Source: Rhizobium sp. SSA_523 | GTDB taxonomy: Bacteria; Pseudomonadota; Alphaproteobacteria; Rhizobiales; Rhizobiaceae | Direction: 5' to 3' | DNA length: 64,000 nucleotides | NCBI RefSeq assembly: GCF_030435705.1 | Contig: NZ_CP129382.1 | Location: 1,550,001-1,614,000 of the forward strand | Shown here: positions 54,659 through 62,456 of the stretch, in pieces | Layout: every line of letters begins with the position of its first letter | How positions within the stretch are numbered: position 1 is the first letter of the stretch | Made by a program: the position numbers and the translations under genes | The notes under the pieces: generated by a model | The model's database searches: none | The model's input: the letters and a program-made list of their open reading frames with translations, nothing else | What the model was told of the DNA's origin: nothing

Positions 54659-54824
54659 CCGCCGCCTGGATCATGATGCTTTTCAAGCTCTTCTGGCGGA
54701 AACCTGAATCATCATCTCATTTAATCGGCCAAAGCAGGATTTGCGGTGAAAACCGCGCTGCGCTTGTGCCATTCCGCTCTCTTTCGTGTTGATCTTCAAG
54801 CATAGACCCTGTATCCGGGCAGCG

Positions 54825-54851
54825 TTATAGGTTATCATGCCGCCTATAACC
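54825..54851. promoter_or_regulatory. Inverted repeat, candidate operator
   Basis: TTATAGG (54825-54831) is the inverted complement of CCTATAA (54843-54849), and the overlapping GGTTAT (54830-54835) is the inverted complement of ATAACC (54846-54851). It lies about 80 bases upstream of the VirK/YbjX-like start and may be a regulator-binding site; this is inference. Confidence 0.4.
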
Positions 54852-54929
54852 ATATGAAAATAAACTATTTTGCAATCTATACTGTTCCAATTTCCATATT
54901 ACCTGCATTTCCCCCGCGAGACATTGCTC

Positions 54930-56012
54930 ATGCTCGTTTTCCAGCTCATGTCGCTGCACAATCTGAGGTTTTCGTTCTTTGTAGATGCCTGGGCGCTGGC
55001 CCAGCACCTTCATCCGGGCTGCCAGCCCGAGGATTGGCAGGGGCGTTTGCGCTTTCTGCTGCGCGCGCTGCTCTCTCATCACGCGGCGGCCCCCTGGCTT
55101 CGCTATCTCCGCTCGACGCCCGGCCTGCAGCCGCAGCTCATCGCCTTTCCCTTCATCGCGGCAAAACCCTTGAGCAAATATATGCGCCGCGGCTGGCGGG
55201 TCGAGGATCGCGTCCGCTGCATGCTGGATCACTATCGCACGCTGCTCTCCAGCGTGGCGGGCCGTCGCATTCTGGCCTTGTCGCGCATGACCGGCGTGAT
55301 CGCGACGCTCAAGGGCCGGACGCAGACGGATTATCATCTGGTGATCACCTGCAATGCGGCGCAAAGGCGGGAGGGCGAGCTCATTCTGGAATTGAGGAAA
55401 AACAGCCGGCGCATCTGCTGCCTGTGCGGCAGCTTCTGCCGGAGCGATCGCCGGCTCGTCTTCCTGATCGGCACCATGCAGGGCGCCAACGGAGCGGATG
55501 CCAAGGACGTGGTGCGCGAGGCGACGCGGGATCTCCATCAGTTGCGACCGCGGGACCTGATCATGGCTGCCGCGCAGACCATCGCCACCCTTCTGGGTGC
55601 GGAGGCCATTCTGGCGCCGACGCAGACGCGGCATCTGGCGGCCGGGCGGCGAAGGCCGACCGGCATCAAGGCCGATTTCGACAGTCTGTGGACCGATCTC
55701 GGCGGCATATGCCGACCGGATGGCGACTATCTCCTGCCGGCTGTCACGCACTATCGGCCGCTGGAGAGCATTGCGGCAAAGCGACGGGCGGAAACCCTGC
55801 GCCGCTATGCCTTGAAGCAGCAGATGGCGGCCGAGATCGAGGCCGCTTTGCTGAGCCCAGGCCCGGAGCATCAGGAGGAAGGGACGGGATCTGCCCCGAT
55901 TCGCCCGCCCGCGGATACGCGTCCGGCAATGGCTTTGCCGGCGGAAAATTTCGGCCCGCCGCATGCGGCCGCAATCGCGATCGGGACGGGACAGGATCTC
56001 TCGCCTGCTTGA
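54930..56012 (+). CDS. VirK/YbjX (DUF535) family protein
   Basis: The roughly 360-residue product matches DUF535: AAKPLSKYMRRGWRVEDRVRCMLDHYRTL near the start, YHLVITCNAAQRREGELILELR, a GTMQGANG segment, REATRDLHQLRPRDLIMAAAQT, and the diagnostic GIKADFDSLWTDLGG. This family includes Shigella VirK and E. coli YbjX, tied to envelope or virulence phenotypes and antimicrobial-peptide resistance. The last 60 residues are a low-complexity Pro/Ala tail. The start is uncertain: TTG 54870, ATG 54930 or ATG 54948. None has a clear ribosome-binding site. An AT-rich leader with an inverted repeat lies upstream. Confidence 0.75.
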   Translation: MLVFQLMSLHNLRFSFFVDAWALAQHLHPGCQPEDWQGRLRFLLRALLSHHAAAPWLRYLRSTPGLQPQLIAFPFIAAKPLSKYMRRGWRVEDRVRCMLDHYRTLLSSVAGRRILALSRMTGVIATLKGRTQTDYHLVITCNAAQRREGELILELRKNSRRICCLCGSFCRSDRRLVFLIGTMQGANGADAKDVVREATRDLHQLRPRDLIMAAAQTIATLLGAEAILAPTQTRHLAAGRRRPTGIKADFDSLWTDLGGICRPDGDYLLPAVTHYRPLESIAAKRRAETLRRYALKQQMAAEIEAALLSPGPEHQEEGTGSAPIRPPADTRPAMALPAENFGPPHAAAIAIGTGQDLSPA

Positions 56013-56232
56013 TCGCGAGGTCTCGGATACTGCTTGACGCGGCCGCACGGCCTCGGCTTTCAGCATTGGGCAGAAATCCGTACTATGCTCTGCTTGCCGG
56101 CGATTCCGGTCGATCCTCCTGCGAAGGAGATATGTTGGATCACGCCTTCGAAGCTGATCCCCCTTGTCCGGCCTCCACGAGCCTCCACCAGACCCTCTCC
56201 GAACCTCTACCAGCCCCACCGGATCTTCTGCC

Positions 56233-56712
56233 ATGAACTATACCGTATCAGTCACCGATAACCTTACGCCTGAGGAACAGAAGGCGATCGAGGCGCCGCT
56301 GATCGCCTATAATCTCGAAACCTTCGGCCAGAGCGGCAAGCGCGATCTCCATATCGCGCTGCGCAATGATGCGGGCCAGGTGGAGGGGGGCCTTGTCGGC
56401 TATACCGCGCGCGGCTGGCTCTATGTCCAGCTCCTGTTCATTCCCGCCCATGCCCGCGGCAAGGGACTCGGCGCCCGCCTGCTCTTGATGGCCGAAGATG
56501 AAGCCAGAGCACGCGGCTGCCTTGGCGCCTATCTCGATACGATGAACCCCTCGGCATTGGACCTTTACCTGCGCTGCGGCTACACGAGGATTGGCGAGCA
56601 TGGCCCTCTTCGCGGCAGCCTGAGCAGGCAGGGGCCGGACGGCGGCGATTGTGAGCAAGCCTTGCGGATCACCTGGCTGAGCAAGCGGTTTACCACGGGA
56701 GACGAAGAATGA
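56233..56712 (+). CDS. GNAT-family N-acetyltransferase
   Basis: The 159-residue protein has a GNAT fold: LYVQLLFIPAHARGKGLGARLLLMAEDEARARGC with the acetyl-CoA pyrophosphate loop R-G-K-G-L-G, then LDTMNPSALDLYLRCGYTRIGEHG. It transfers an acetyl group from acetyl-CoA to an unknown amine in the cytoplasm. ATG 56233 is the start that fits the family. The stop overlaps the ATG of the next gene (ATGA), a class I methyltransferase, so the two are cotranscribed. The substrates of both are unknown. Confidence 0.85.
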   Translation: MNYTVSVTDNLTPEEQKAIEAPLIAYNLETFGQSGKRDLHIALRNDAGQVEGGLVGYTARGWLYVQLLFIPAHARGKGLGARLLLMAEDEARARGCLGAYLDTMNPSALDLYLRCGYTRIGEHGPLRGSLSRQGPDGGDCEQALRITWLSKRFTTGDEE

Positions 56713-57479
56713 CGGAACCGAAGGGACACGATGGCGCAGACAGCGGCGCGGTACAGCCGCTTGACAATGGCTGGAGCGAATCCGCGGACGGCTGGATCGA
56801 CAGTCAGGGCGAATTCGGTGATTTCAACCGCCAATATGTTCTCGATCCTGCCTTTGACCTCCTGCTGGCGGGGCGCAGCTTTGCCAGCGCCCTGGACGTC
56901 GGCTGCGGCGAAGGCCGCTTCGTGCGGCGCCTGCGCCAGCATCACGGCCTTGCCAGCGTCACCGGCATCGATCCCACCGAACCGCTTCTGGACGTCGCGC
57001 GCCGGAAGGATCCGGCCGGAACCTATATCCTTGCACAGGCGGAAGACATGCCTTTGCCCGCACAAAGCTTCGATCTCGTCGTCAGCTATCTGAGCCTGAT
57101 CGACATTGCCGATCTGGACCGTTCGGTGGCGGAAATGGCGCGCGTCATGAGGCTGGGGGCAAGCCTGGTCATCGCCAATCTCAATCCCTTCATCACCGCC
57201 AGCGGCGGCGCGGCCTGGGTGCGGGATGCGCACGGTCGCAAGGATTTCGTCCGCGTCGACACCTATCTGGAGGAGCATGCCGACTGGCAGGCCTGGCGCG
57301 GCATCCGCATTCTCAACTATCACCGGCCCATGAGCCGCTACATGGAGGCACTGCTGGCCGCTGGGCTGCGGCTGGTGAGCTTTCGCGAACCGCCGGCCGT
57401 GGGCGGGCCGGAAGCCGCGCGCTCGGCCTATAACCGCGTGCCCTATCGCCACCTTATGGAATGGGTGAAACCCGGTTGA
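56709..57479 (+). CDS. Class I SAM-dependent methyltransferase
   Basis: The 256-residue enzyme has the methyltransferase motif I ALDVGCGEGRFVRRL, motif II in TGIDPTEPLLDVARRK, and the segment AEDMPLPAQSFDLVVSYLSLIDIADL. Members of this group (Methyltransf_11) modify small molecules or lipids. It overlaps the preceding GNAT gene by four bases (ATGA) and ends 4 bases before the convergent GNAT gene. The N-terminal 30 residues are poorly conserved-looking. The substrate is unknown. Confidence 0.88.
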   Translation: MTEPKGHDGADSGAVQPLDNGWSESADGWIDSQGEFGDFNRQYVLDPAFDLLLAGRSFASALDVGCGEGRFVRRLRQHHGLASVTGIDPTEPLLDVARRKDPAGTYILAQAEDMPLPAQSFDLVVSYLSLIDIADLDRSVAEMARVMRLGASLVIANLNPFITASGGAAWVRDAHGRKDFVRVDTYLEEHADWQAWRGIRILNYHRPMSRYMEALLAAGLRLVSFREPPAVGGPEAARSAYNRVPYRHLMEWVKPG

Positions 57480-57483
57480 GGGT

Positions 57484-58101
57484 TTATTCGGCGGCGGCGG
57501 CCAGGGCGTGTTGCAAGCTGTGAGCCGCGGTCTGAGCCAAGCTCTGAGACTGGAGCCGAGACTGAACTTGAGACTGAACTTGCGACTGGACCTCCGGCTG
57601 CCAATCCTGCCAGGCGATCACGCCGGACAGCCGCGAATGCACGTCGCCGGCCAGCGGCACGACCAGCACCCGGCCCGGATCGACCGGTCCCGGAAAGTTG
57701 AGCGCGCCATAGCGCACTTTCTCGAAGCCGAGCGGCATGTAATAGGGCGGATCGCCCACCAGGATCACCGCTTCCGACCCCTTGCGACGCGCCGCCTCGA
57801 TGGCGATCCGCACCAGTTCGCGGCCAATTCCCAGATTTTTGTGGGAGGGGCGAACCGCCAGCGGCCCGAGAAGATGAGCGTCCACCCCGCCCGCCCGCAC
57901 GGCAGTCATTCTGACGGAGCCGATGGTCTCCCCGCGATCGGCGCAGATAAAGGACAGGCTGCGGTCATGCGGACCCTGCTCGCGGATGCGCGCGGCGGCC
58001 TTGGCGAACCGGCCGGGGCCGAAGGCCTCTGCATTGATGATGTCGATGATGGCGTCGTGCGACGCGTCCTCGGTGAGGTAGACGAGCTCGTGATCATGCA
58101 T
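57484..58101 (-). CDS. GNAT-family N-acetyltransferase (YhbS-like) with repetitive tail
   Basis: The 205-residue product has the YhbS-type GNAT domain: SLSFICADRGETIGSVRM, LLGPLAVRPSHKNLGIGRELVRIAIEAARRKG with the CoA loop, and VILVGDPPYYMPLGFEKVRYGAL. The C-terminal 40 residues, beyond the fold, contain Val-Gln-Ser-Gln repeats and a Gln/Ala-rich end. Start 58101 fits the family. It converges with the methyltransferase gene, separated by 4 bases. The substrate is unknown. Confidence 0.87.
   Translation of the reverse strand: MHDHELVYLTEDASHDAIIDIINAEAFGPGRFAKAAARIREQGPHDRSLSFICADRGETIGSVRMTAVRAGGVDAHLLGPLAVRPSHKNLGIGRELVRIAIEAARRKGSEAVILVGDPPYYMPLGFEKVRYGALNFPGPVDPGRVLVVPLAGDVHSRLSGVIAWQDWQPEVQSQVQSQVQSRLQSQSLAQTAAHSLQHALAAAAE
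57546..57593 (-). repeat. Four 12-bp tandem units at the 3' end of the GNAT gene
   Basis: GAGACTGGAGCC, GAGACTGAACTT, GAGACTGAACTT and GCGACTGGACCT. On the coding strand they give the VQSQ tetrapeptide repeated and varied. The unit is divisible by three and keeps the frame. Confidence 0.92.
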
Positions 58102-58356
58102 GGGAAGCTGAAACCAGATAGCGATAAGGGACAACGGTCGGCGCGGCGCACAGGATCTGGCACCGTGAAAGGTCGTTCAGCGTCGTCGCAGGATCCGAGT
58201 TTCAGTCATATCGTCGCTATCTCCGATTTCCGACCGAAGTAACAGCAAAACCATGTCCCGTCCATCGGAAAACACACTGTCCATCGATCGAGGACTCGAT
58301 ATTTTCGCCGCCATCGCCACATTGCACGAAACCGCAGCAAAAATGGGAAGAGCCTC

Positions 58357-59343
58357 ATGGGACGATTGGTCGACGGTCACTGGCAGGATGTCTGGTACGA
58401 CACGAAATCGAGCGGCGGCCGTTTCAAGCGCGCGCAATCGAGTTTCCGCAATTTCGTCACCCAGGATGGCGCGCCGGGCCCGACCGGCAGCGGCGGCTTC
58501 ATGGCGGAAGCGGGCCGCTACCATCTGTATGTGTCGCTTGCCTGTCCCTGGGCGCATCGCACCCTGATCTTCCGCAAGCTGAAGGGGCTGGACGATCTGA
58601 TATCCGTCTCCGTCGTGCACCCCTTGATGGCCGAGAATGGCTGGGAGTTCCGCCCTGATGACGATCCCGCGGCAACGCCCGATCACCTGTTCGGCCTGTC
58701 GACGCTCTGGCAGGTCTACGTGAAGGCCGATCCGCATTATACCGGCCGGGTGACAGTGCCCGTTTTGTGGGACAAGCAGACCGGCACTATCGTCTCCAAT
58801 GAATCGGCCGATATCATCCGCATGTTCAACAATGCCTTCGATGGACTGACGGGATCGACGGATGATTTTTATCCCGAACCGCTGCGCGCCGAGATCGATG
58901 CCGTCAATGATCGTGTCTACGACAGCGTCAACAACGGCGTCTACAAGGCCGGCTTTGCCACCACGCAAGAGGCCTATGAGGAGGCCGTCTCGGCGCTGTT
59001 CGACAGCCTGGATTGGCTGGACTCGCGTCTGTCGGACCAGCGCTACCTCTTCGGCAATCGCCAGACGGAAGCGGACTGGCGGCTGTTCACCACGCTGGTG
59101 CGTTTCGATCCCGTCTATGTCGGCCACTTCAAGTGCAATCTGAAACGCATTGCGGACTATCCGAACCTTCAGTCCTATCTGCTTGATCTGGCTCAGGTTC
59201 CGGGCGTGGCAGAGACGATCAGCCTGGCGCATATCAAGGCGCATTACTATTGCAGCCACAAGACGATCAATCCGACCGGGATCGTGCCGCTTGGCCCTCT
59301 GATCGACCTGACGGCGCCGCACGGGCGGGAGCGCCTCGGCTGA
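58357..59343 (+). CDS. yqjG: Glutathionyl-hydroquinone reductase (YqjG/ECM4-type GST)
   Basis: The 328-residue protein is an Xi-class glutathione transferase. The catalytic cysteine lies in YVSLACPWAHRTLIFRKL, and further family segments are VSVVHPLMAENGWEF, RVTVPVLWDKQTGTIVSNES and RLFTTLVRFDPVYVGHFKCNLKRI. These cytoplasmic enzymes reduce glutathionyl-hydroquinones. ATG 58357 (MGRLVDGHWQDVWYD) matches the family start. It is followed by a 14-bp tandem array. Divergent from the YhbS-like gene. Confidence 0.93.
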   Translation: MGRLVDGHWQDVWYDTKSSGGRFKRAQSSFRNFVTQDGAPGPTGSGGFMAEAGRYHLYVSLACPWAHRTLIFRKLKGLDDLISVSVVHPLMAENGWEFRPDDDPAATPDHLFGLSTLWQVYVKADPHYTGRVTVPVLWDKQTGTIVSNESADIIRMFNNAFDGLTGSTDDFYPEPLRAEIDAVNDRVYDSVNNGVYKAGFATTQEAYEEAVSALFDSLDWLDSRLSDQRYLFGNRQTEADWRLFTTLVRFDPVYVGHFKCNLKRIADYPNLQSYLLDLAQVPGVAETISLAHIKAHYYCSHKTINPTGIVPLGPLIDLTAPHGRERLG

Positions 59344-59347
59344 ACTT

Positions 59348-59394
59348 GCATGTGTGATGTCGCGCGTGTGATTTTGCGCGTGTGATTTTGCGCG
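59348..59394. repeat. 14-bp tandem array after yqjG
   Basis: Two perfect units of GCGCGTGTGATTTT (59362-59389), one degenerate unit before (59348-59361) and a partial unit after. It begins 5 bases after the yqjG stop, in non-coding DNA before the convergent Nudix gene. Confidence 0.9.
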
Positions 59395-59443
59395 TCACCG
59401 GCCGTCCGGCCGGCGCTTGGGCCAGCCGACGGGCGCTTGGGAC

Positions 59444-59884
59444 TCACCAGAGATCGGCCTTCGCCGTCTCGCCGGACAATTCGCGCAGCCGCCGCAAGGT
59501 TGCCGCCGTGACCGTGTCCGGCAGGGCGTCCAGTGCAAAGAAGCCGCTTTCGGCGATCTCGCCATCGGGGGATCTCGGCGCCGTCTGTCGCACGACGGCC
59601 CGGAAAAACACCACGTGATCGCGGCGGCTGGCGCCGGCATTCTGGTAGATGTGAAAAAGGTCCGGCGCTGCCGCCATTTCGAGATTGCCCTCTTCGCGCA
59701 ATTCCTTGACGAGCGCCGAAAAGACGGTTTCGCCGTGCTCGACACCACCGCCCGGCATGTACCAGCCGGGCACATAAGTGTGGCGGACCAGGAAGATGCG
59801 ACCGGCTTCGTCGAAGCAGGCGGCGCGCACGCCAAGCGTCATGCCACGGGTGAAAGCGAACAGCCGATGCAGGAAAAACACCAT
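59444..59884 (-). CDS. Nudix hydrolase
   Basis: The 146-residue protein has a Nudix box, GGGVEHGETVFSALVKELREEGNL (residues about 47-70), with a Lys in place of the usual first Arg of REUXEE but the glutamates kept. The preceding RIFLVRHTYVPGWYMP is typical of this group. It would hydrolyse a nucleoside diphosphate-linked compound. ATG 59884 leaves 85 bases to the divergent phosphoesterase; ATG 59983 would overlap that gene's start by 14 bases but is possible since the N-terminal region between them reads partly like homologues. Start uncertain. Confidence 0.82.
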   Translation of the reverse strand: MVFFLHRLFAFTRGMTLGVRAACFDEAGRIFLVRHTYVPGWYMPGGGVEHGETVFSALVKELREEGNLEMAAAPDLFHIYQNAGASRRDHVVFFRAVVRQTAPRSPDGEIAESGFFALDALPDTVTAATLRRLRELSGETAKADLW

Positions 59885-59969
59885 CAGGCGCGTGCGCCAG
59901 CTGCCGATTTCGGCAATCCCTGTCTTGCGCGCCCCTGCCTCCCCCTTGGCGTCATGGCCTCTTGGCTCT

Positions 59970-60935
59970 ATGTCTCGACCCATGTTCACGTTCGCGCATA
60001 TCTCCGACATCCATTTGGGCCCATTGCCGCGTCTCACCGTGCGTGAACTGGCATCCAAGCGCATAACAGGCTTTATCAACTGGCACCGGAACCGGCGCAA
60101 GCATTTGCTGGTCAATACGCTCGACCTTCTGTTGAGCGACATGCGCCTGCGCAGTCCCGACCATCTGATGATCACCGGCGACCTCGTCAACCTGGCCACG
60201 TCGATCGAAATCCGGCTGGCGGCGGAATGGCTGGAAAGCGTCGGGGATCCGATCGACACGACCGTCGTGCCCGGCAATCACGATGCCTATGTCCCGGGCG
60301 CCCATGATCGCTCCGTCAATGCCTGGTATCCTTTCATCGCCGGCGACGCCTCCCCCCGCGAATGGACGGATGACGAACATCTGTTTCCCACCTATCGACG
60401 GCGCGGCCCTGTGGCGATCATCGGCTGCTCCACATCCAATGCCACGCTGCCCTTCTCCGCCGGCGGTTATTTCAGCGCGCGGCAGGCTCGCGAGACTGCC
60501 AATCTGCTGCGGCAGGCGAAGGCGGACGGCCTGTTTCGCGTGGTCCTCATCCATCACCCGCCGATCCGCGGCGCCGCGCCCTCGCATAAACGCATGATCG
60601 GCATCCGACGCTTCGCGGCGGCTCTGTCTCTCGGCGGTGCCGAACTGATCCTGCACGGCCACACGCATCTGAACACGCTCTACATGCTGCGCACGCATCA
60701 CGGCGAAGTGCCGGTCCTGGGTATTGCCTCCGCCTCCCAGGGGCCGGGCGGTCACAAGCCGGCCGCCGCCTATAATTACTTCACCCTGACCGGCGAGCCC
60801 GGCGCCTGGAACCTGGCCTGCGATCGCTATGGCCTGAACGCCGCGGCGGACGCCATCGAACACGAGCAGCGCCGCGTGCTGCTTGGCCAGCCGCAGGAGC
60901 TTCCCGTTCCGCCGCCGCTGGAACTGGATCTTTAG
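59970..60935 (+). CDS. Metallophosphoesterase (calcineurin-like)
   Basis: The 321-residue protein has all five blocks of the family: FAHISDIHLGPLP, HLMITGDLVNLAT, VVPGNHDAYVPG, LIHHPPIRG and LILHGHTHLN. It binds two metal ions and hydrolyses a phosphodiester or phosphomonoester in the cytoplasm; the substrate (cAMP-like, nucleotide-lipid or other) is unknown. ATG 59970 (MSRPMFTFAHISD) is chosen; ATG 59982 is an alternative. It is divergent from the Nudix gene. Confidence 0.92.
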   Translation: MSRPMFTFAHISDIHLGPLPRLTVRELASKRITGFINWHRNRRKHLLVNTLDLLLSDMRLRSPDHLMITGDLVNLATSIEIRLAAEWLESVGDPIDTTVVPGNHDAYVPGAHDRSVNAWYPFIAGDASPREWTDDEHLFPTYRRRGPVAIIGCSTSNATLPFSAGGYFSARQARETANLLRQAKADGLFRVVLIHHPPIRGAAPSHKRMIGIRRFAAALSLGGAELILHGHTHLNTLYMLRTHHGEVPVLGIASASQGPGGHKPAAAYNYFTLTGEPGAWNLACDRYGLNAAADAIEHEQRRVLLGQPQELPVPPPLELDL

Positions 60936-61121
60936 CCATGCCTGATTCGGCGCCGCTTTCGGCCCGCAAAACGAAGAAGGGTCAGGATGAGCCTGATCCC
61001 GCAGAAAAAGTGCAGAAAAACGTCAGTCAAGCGCAATCCCACTCTAGCTTGGCGAAAGCCCGGCATGCTTAACTGCCCACCCATCGAGCCAATCGACCGT
61101 CAACCAGAATGAGCGAATCCC

Positions 61122-61604
61122 ATGGACTGTGTGCCCGCAAGATCGGATATCAGACGCGACCTCGTCGCCATTCTTCCGAGATTGCGGCGCTTTGCGCTGG
61201 CGCTCTGCCGGGATGAAAGCCGCATCGAGCACCTCCTGGGCAAGGCCTGCGAGGAGGCGGTCTCCCGAACGGTCGAGCTGCAGGGGGATGCGCGGCTCGA
61301 CCTGTGCCTGTTTTCCATCCTGCGCCGGCTGGCGCGGCAGGATGCCCACAAACTCAAGCTTGCAGAGCAGGAAAATAGCGGCCGCAAGGCCGCGATGAAG
61401 GCCGCGCGCTCCTCCCGCCTCATTATCGACATGCTTGCCGAAGATTCTGCCGCGGCATTCCTTCTTTGCGCCGTCGAAGGCCTCAGCTACCGCGAGGCCG
61501 CCGCCGTCATGGCGACGACGGAAGAGGCCATTGCCCAATCCATTTTGAACGCACGCCGCGAGCTGAAGGCTCTGGCGGTCAACAATAGCGAGCTAAGAGC
61601 CTGA
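61122..61604 (+). CDS. ECF-type RNA polymerase sigma factor
   Basis: The 160-residue protein is a small ECF sigma factor. The N-terminal region 2 is degenerate (DLVAILPRLRRFALALCRDESRIEHLLGKACEEA), and region 4 is clear: AFLLCAVEGLSYREAAAVMATTEEAIAQSILNARREL, a helix-turn-helix for -35 recognition. It would direct RNA polymerase to stress promoters. Its stop overlaps the ATG of the anti-sigma gene by one base (TGATG). The promoter could not be identified. Confidence 0.88.
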   Translation: MDCVPARSDIRRDLVAILPRLRRFALALCRDESRIEHLLGKACEEAVSRTVELQGDARLDLCLFSILRRLARQDAHKLKLAEQENSGRKAAMKAARSSRLIIDMLAEDSAAAFLLCAVEGLSYREAAAVMATTEEAIAQSILNARRELKALAVNNSELRA

Positions 61605-62431
61605 TGGCTGATCAACGCAAGAGCTCCGAAGCGCAGTTTTCCGCCCATCTGGACGGTGAACTTTCGGAAATCGAAGCCGCAGCGCTGGATGCACTGCTGG
61701 AACAGGATTCCCAGGCCCGGGCGGCACTCGATGCGCTGCGGCGCGCCGACACGATCGGCCGGGAGCATTTCGACGAACTCCTGAAGGAGCCGGTATCGCT
61801 TGATCTCGTCCGCTCCATCAAGACCGCCTCGGAACCCCGCCGCGTCGTGCAATTGCCGCAGACGGGACGCCGCGCATTGCGGTTGCGCCCGACGCTGGCA
61901 ACGGTGATTGCCTCGTCGCTGCTGATGTTCGGGCTTGGAACCGGCGCCGGCTACATGTTCGGCGCCCGGCCCAGCATGGTCACCTATGCCGATATTGCCG
62001 GCGATCCCGCCAAGGCCTGGATGGATGACGTCGCCTCGCATTACCGGCTCTTCTCGCGTCAGTCCCGGCATCTCGTCGAAGTGCCAGCCAATGAGTCGGC
62101 GCATATTGTCGAATGGCTGATGGCCACGACGGGCGTTTCCTTCCGCATTCCCGACCTGTCCGCCGAAGGGCTCGATTTTCTGGGCGCCCGCCTCTATTCC
62201 GCCGGCGGCCGGCCGGTCGGCCAGCTGATCTACCGCAATCGCGACGGCGATATCATCGGCATTTCCTTTGCCAAGAATATCGCGCCGATCGAGAGCGACA
62301 TGCGCGAGGTCATTCGCGACGATATCGGCATGGTCGCCTGGCAGGGGCTTCAGGCAAGCTACGTCGTAACCGGCCCCTCTTCCGACGCCTTCCTCGACAC
62401 GCTGGCAGGCAAGGTCGCCCGCATCATCTGA
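61604..62431 (+). CDS. Membrane-anchored anti-sigma factor
   Basis: The 275-residue protein has an N-terminal cytoplasmic helical domain (EAQFSAHLDGELSEIEAAAL, the sort of start seen in anti-sigma factors), one membrane helix near residues 97-119 (TVIASSLLMFGLGTGAGYMF) and a periplasmic domain of about 150 residues. The usual His-x3-Cys-x2-Cys zinc motif is absent, so it belongs to the non-zinc type. It overlaps the sigma gene by one base and would hold it at the membrane. The signal is unknown; regulated proteolysis is one possible release mechanism. Confidence 0.85.
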   Translation: MADQRKSSEAQFSAHLDGELSEIEAAALDALLEQDSQARAALDALRRADTIGREHFDELLKEPVSLDLVRSIKTASEPRRVVQLPQTGRRALRLRPTLATVIASSLLMFGLGTGAGYMFGARPSMVTYADIAGDPAKAWMDDVASHYRLFSRQSRHLVEVPANESAHIVEWLMATTGVSFRIPDLSAEGLDFLGARLYSAGGRPVGQLIYRNRDGDIIGISFAKNIAPIESDMREVIRDDIGMVAWQGLQASYVVTGPSSDAFLDTLAGKVARII

Positions 62432-62456
62432 CGCAGGGCGTGGCCGATACCGGGCG

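Larger units (their letters stand above)
54527..54929. other. Intergenic region before the VirK/YbjX-like gene
   Basis: This 403-base gap holds the 7-bp array (54603-54658) and an inverted repeat (54825-54851) and becomes AT-rich from about 54800 on, unlike its surroundings. The AT-rich part probably carries the promoter of the next gene, with TATAGG and ATAACC elements. No gene is evident. Confidence 0.45.
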
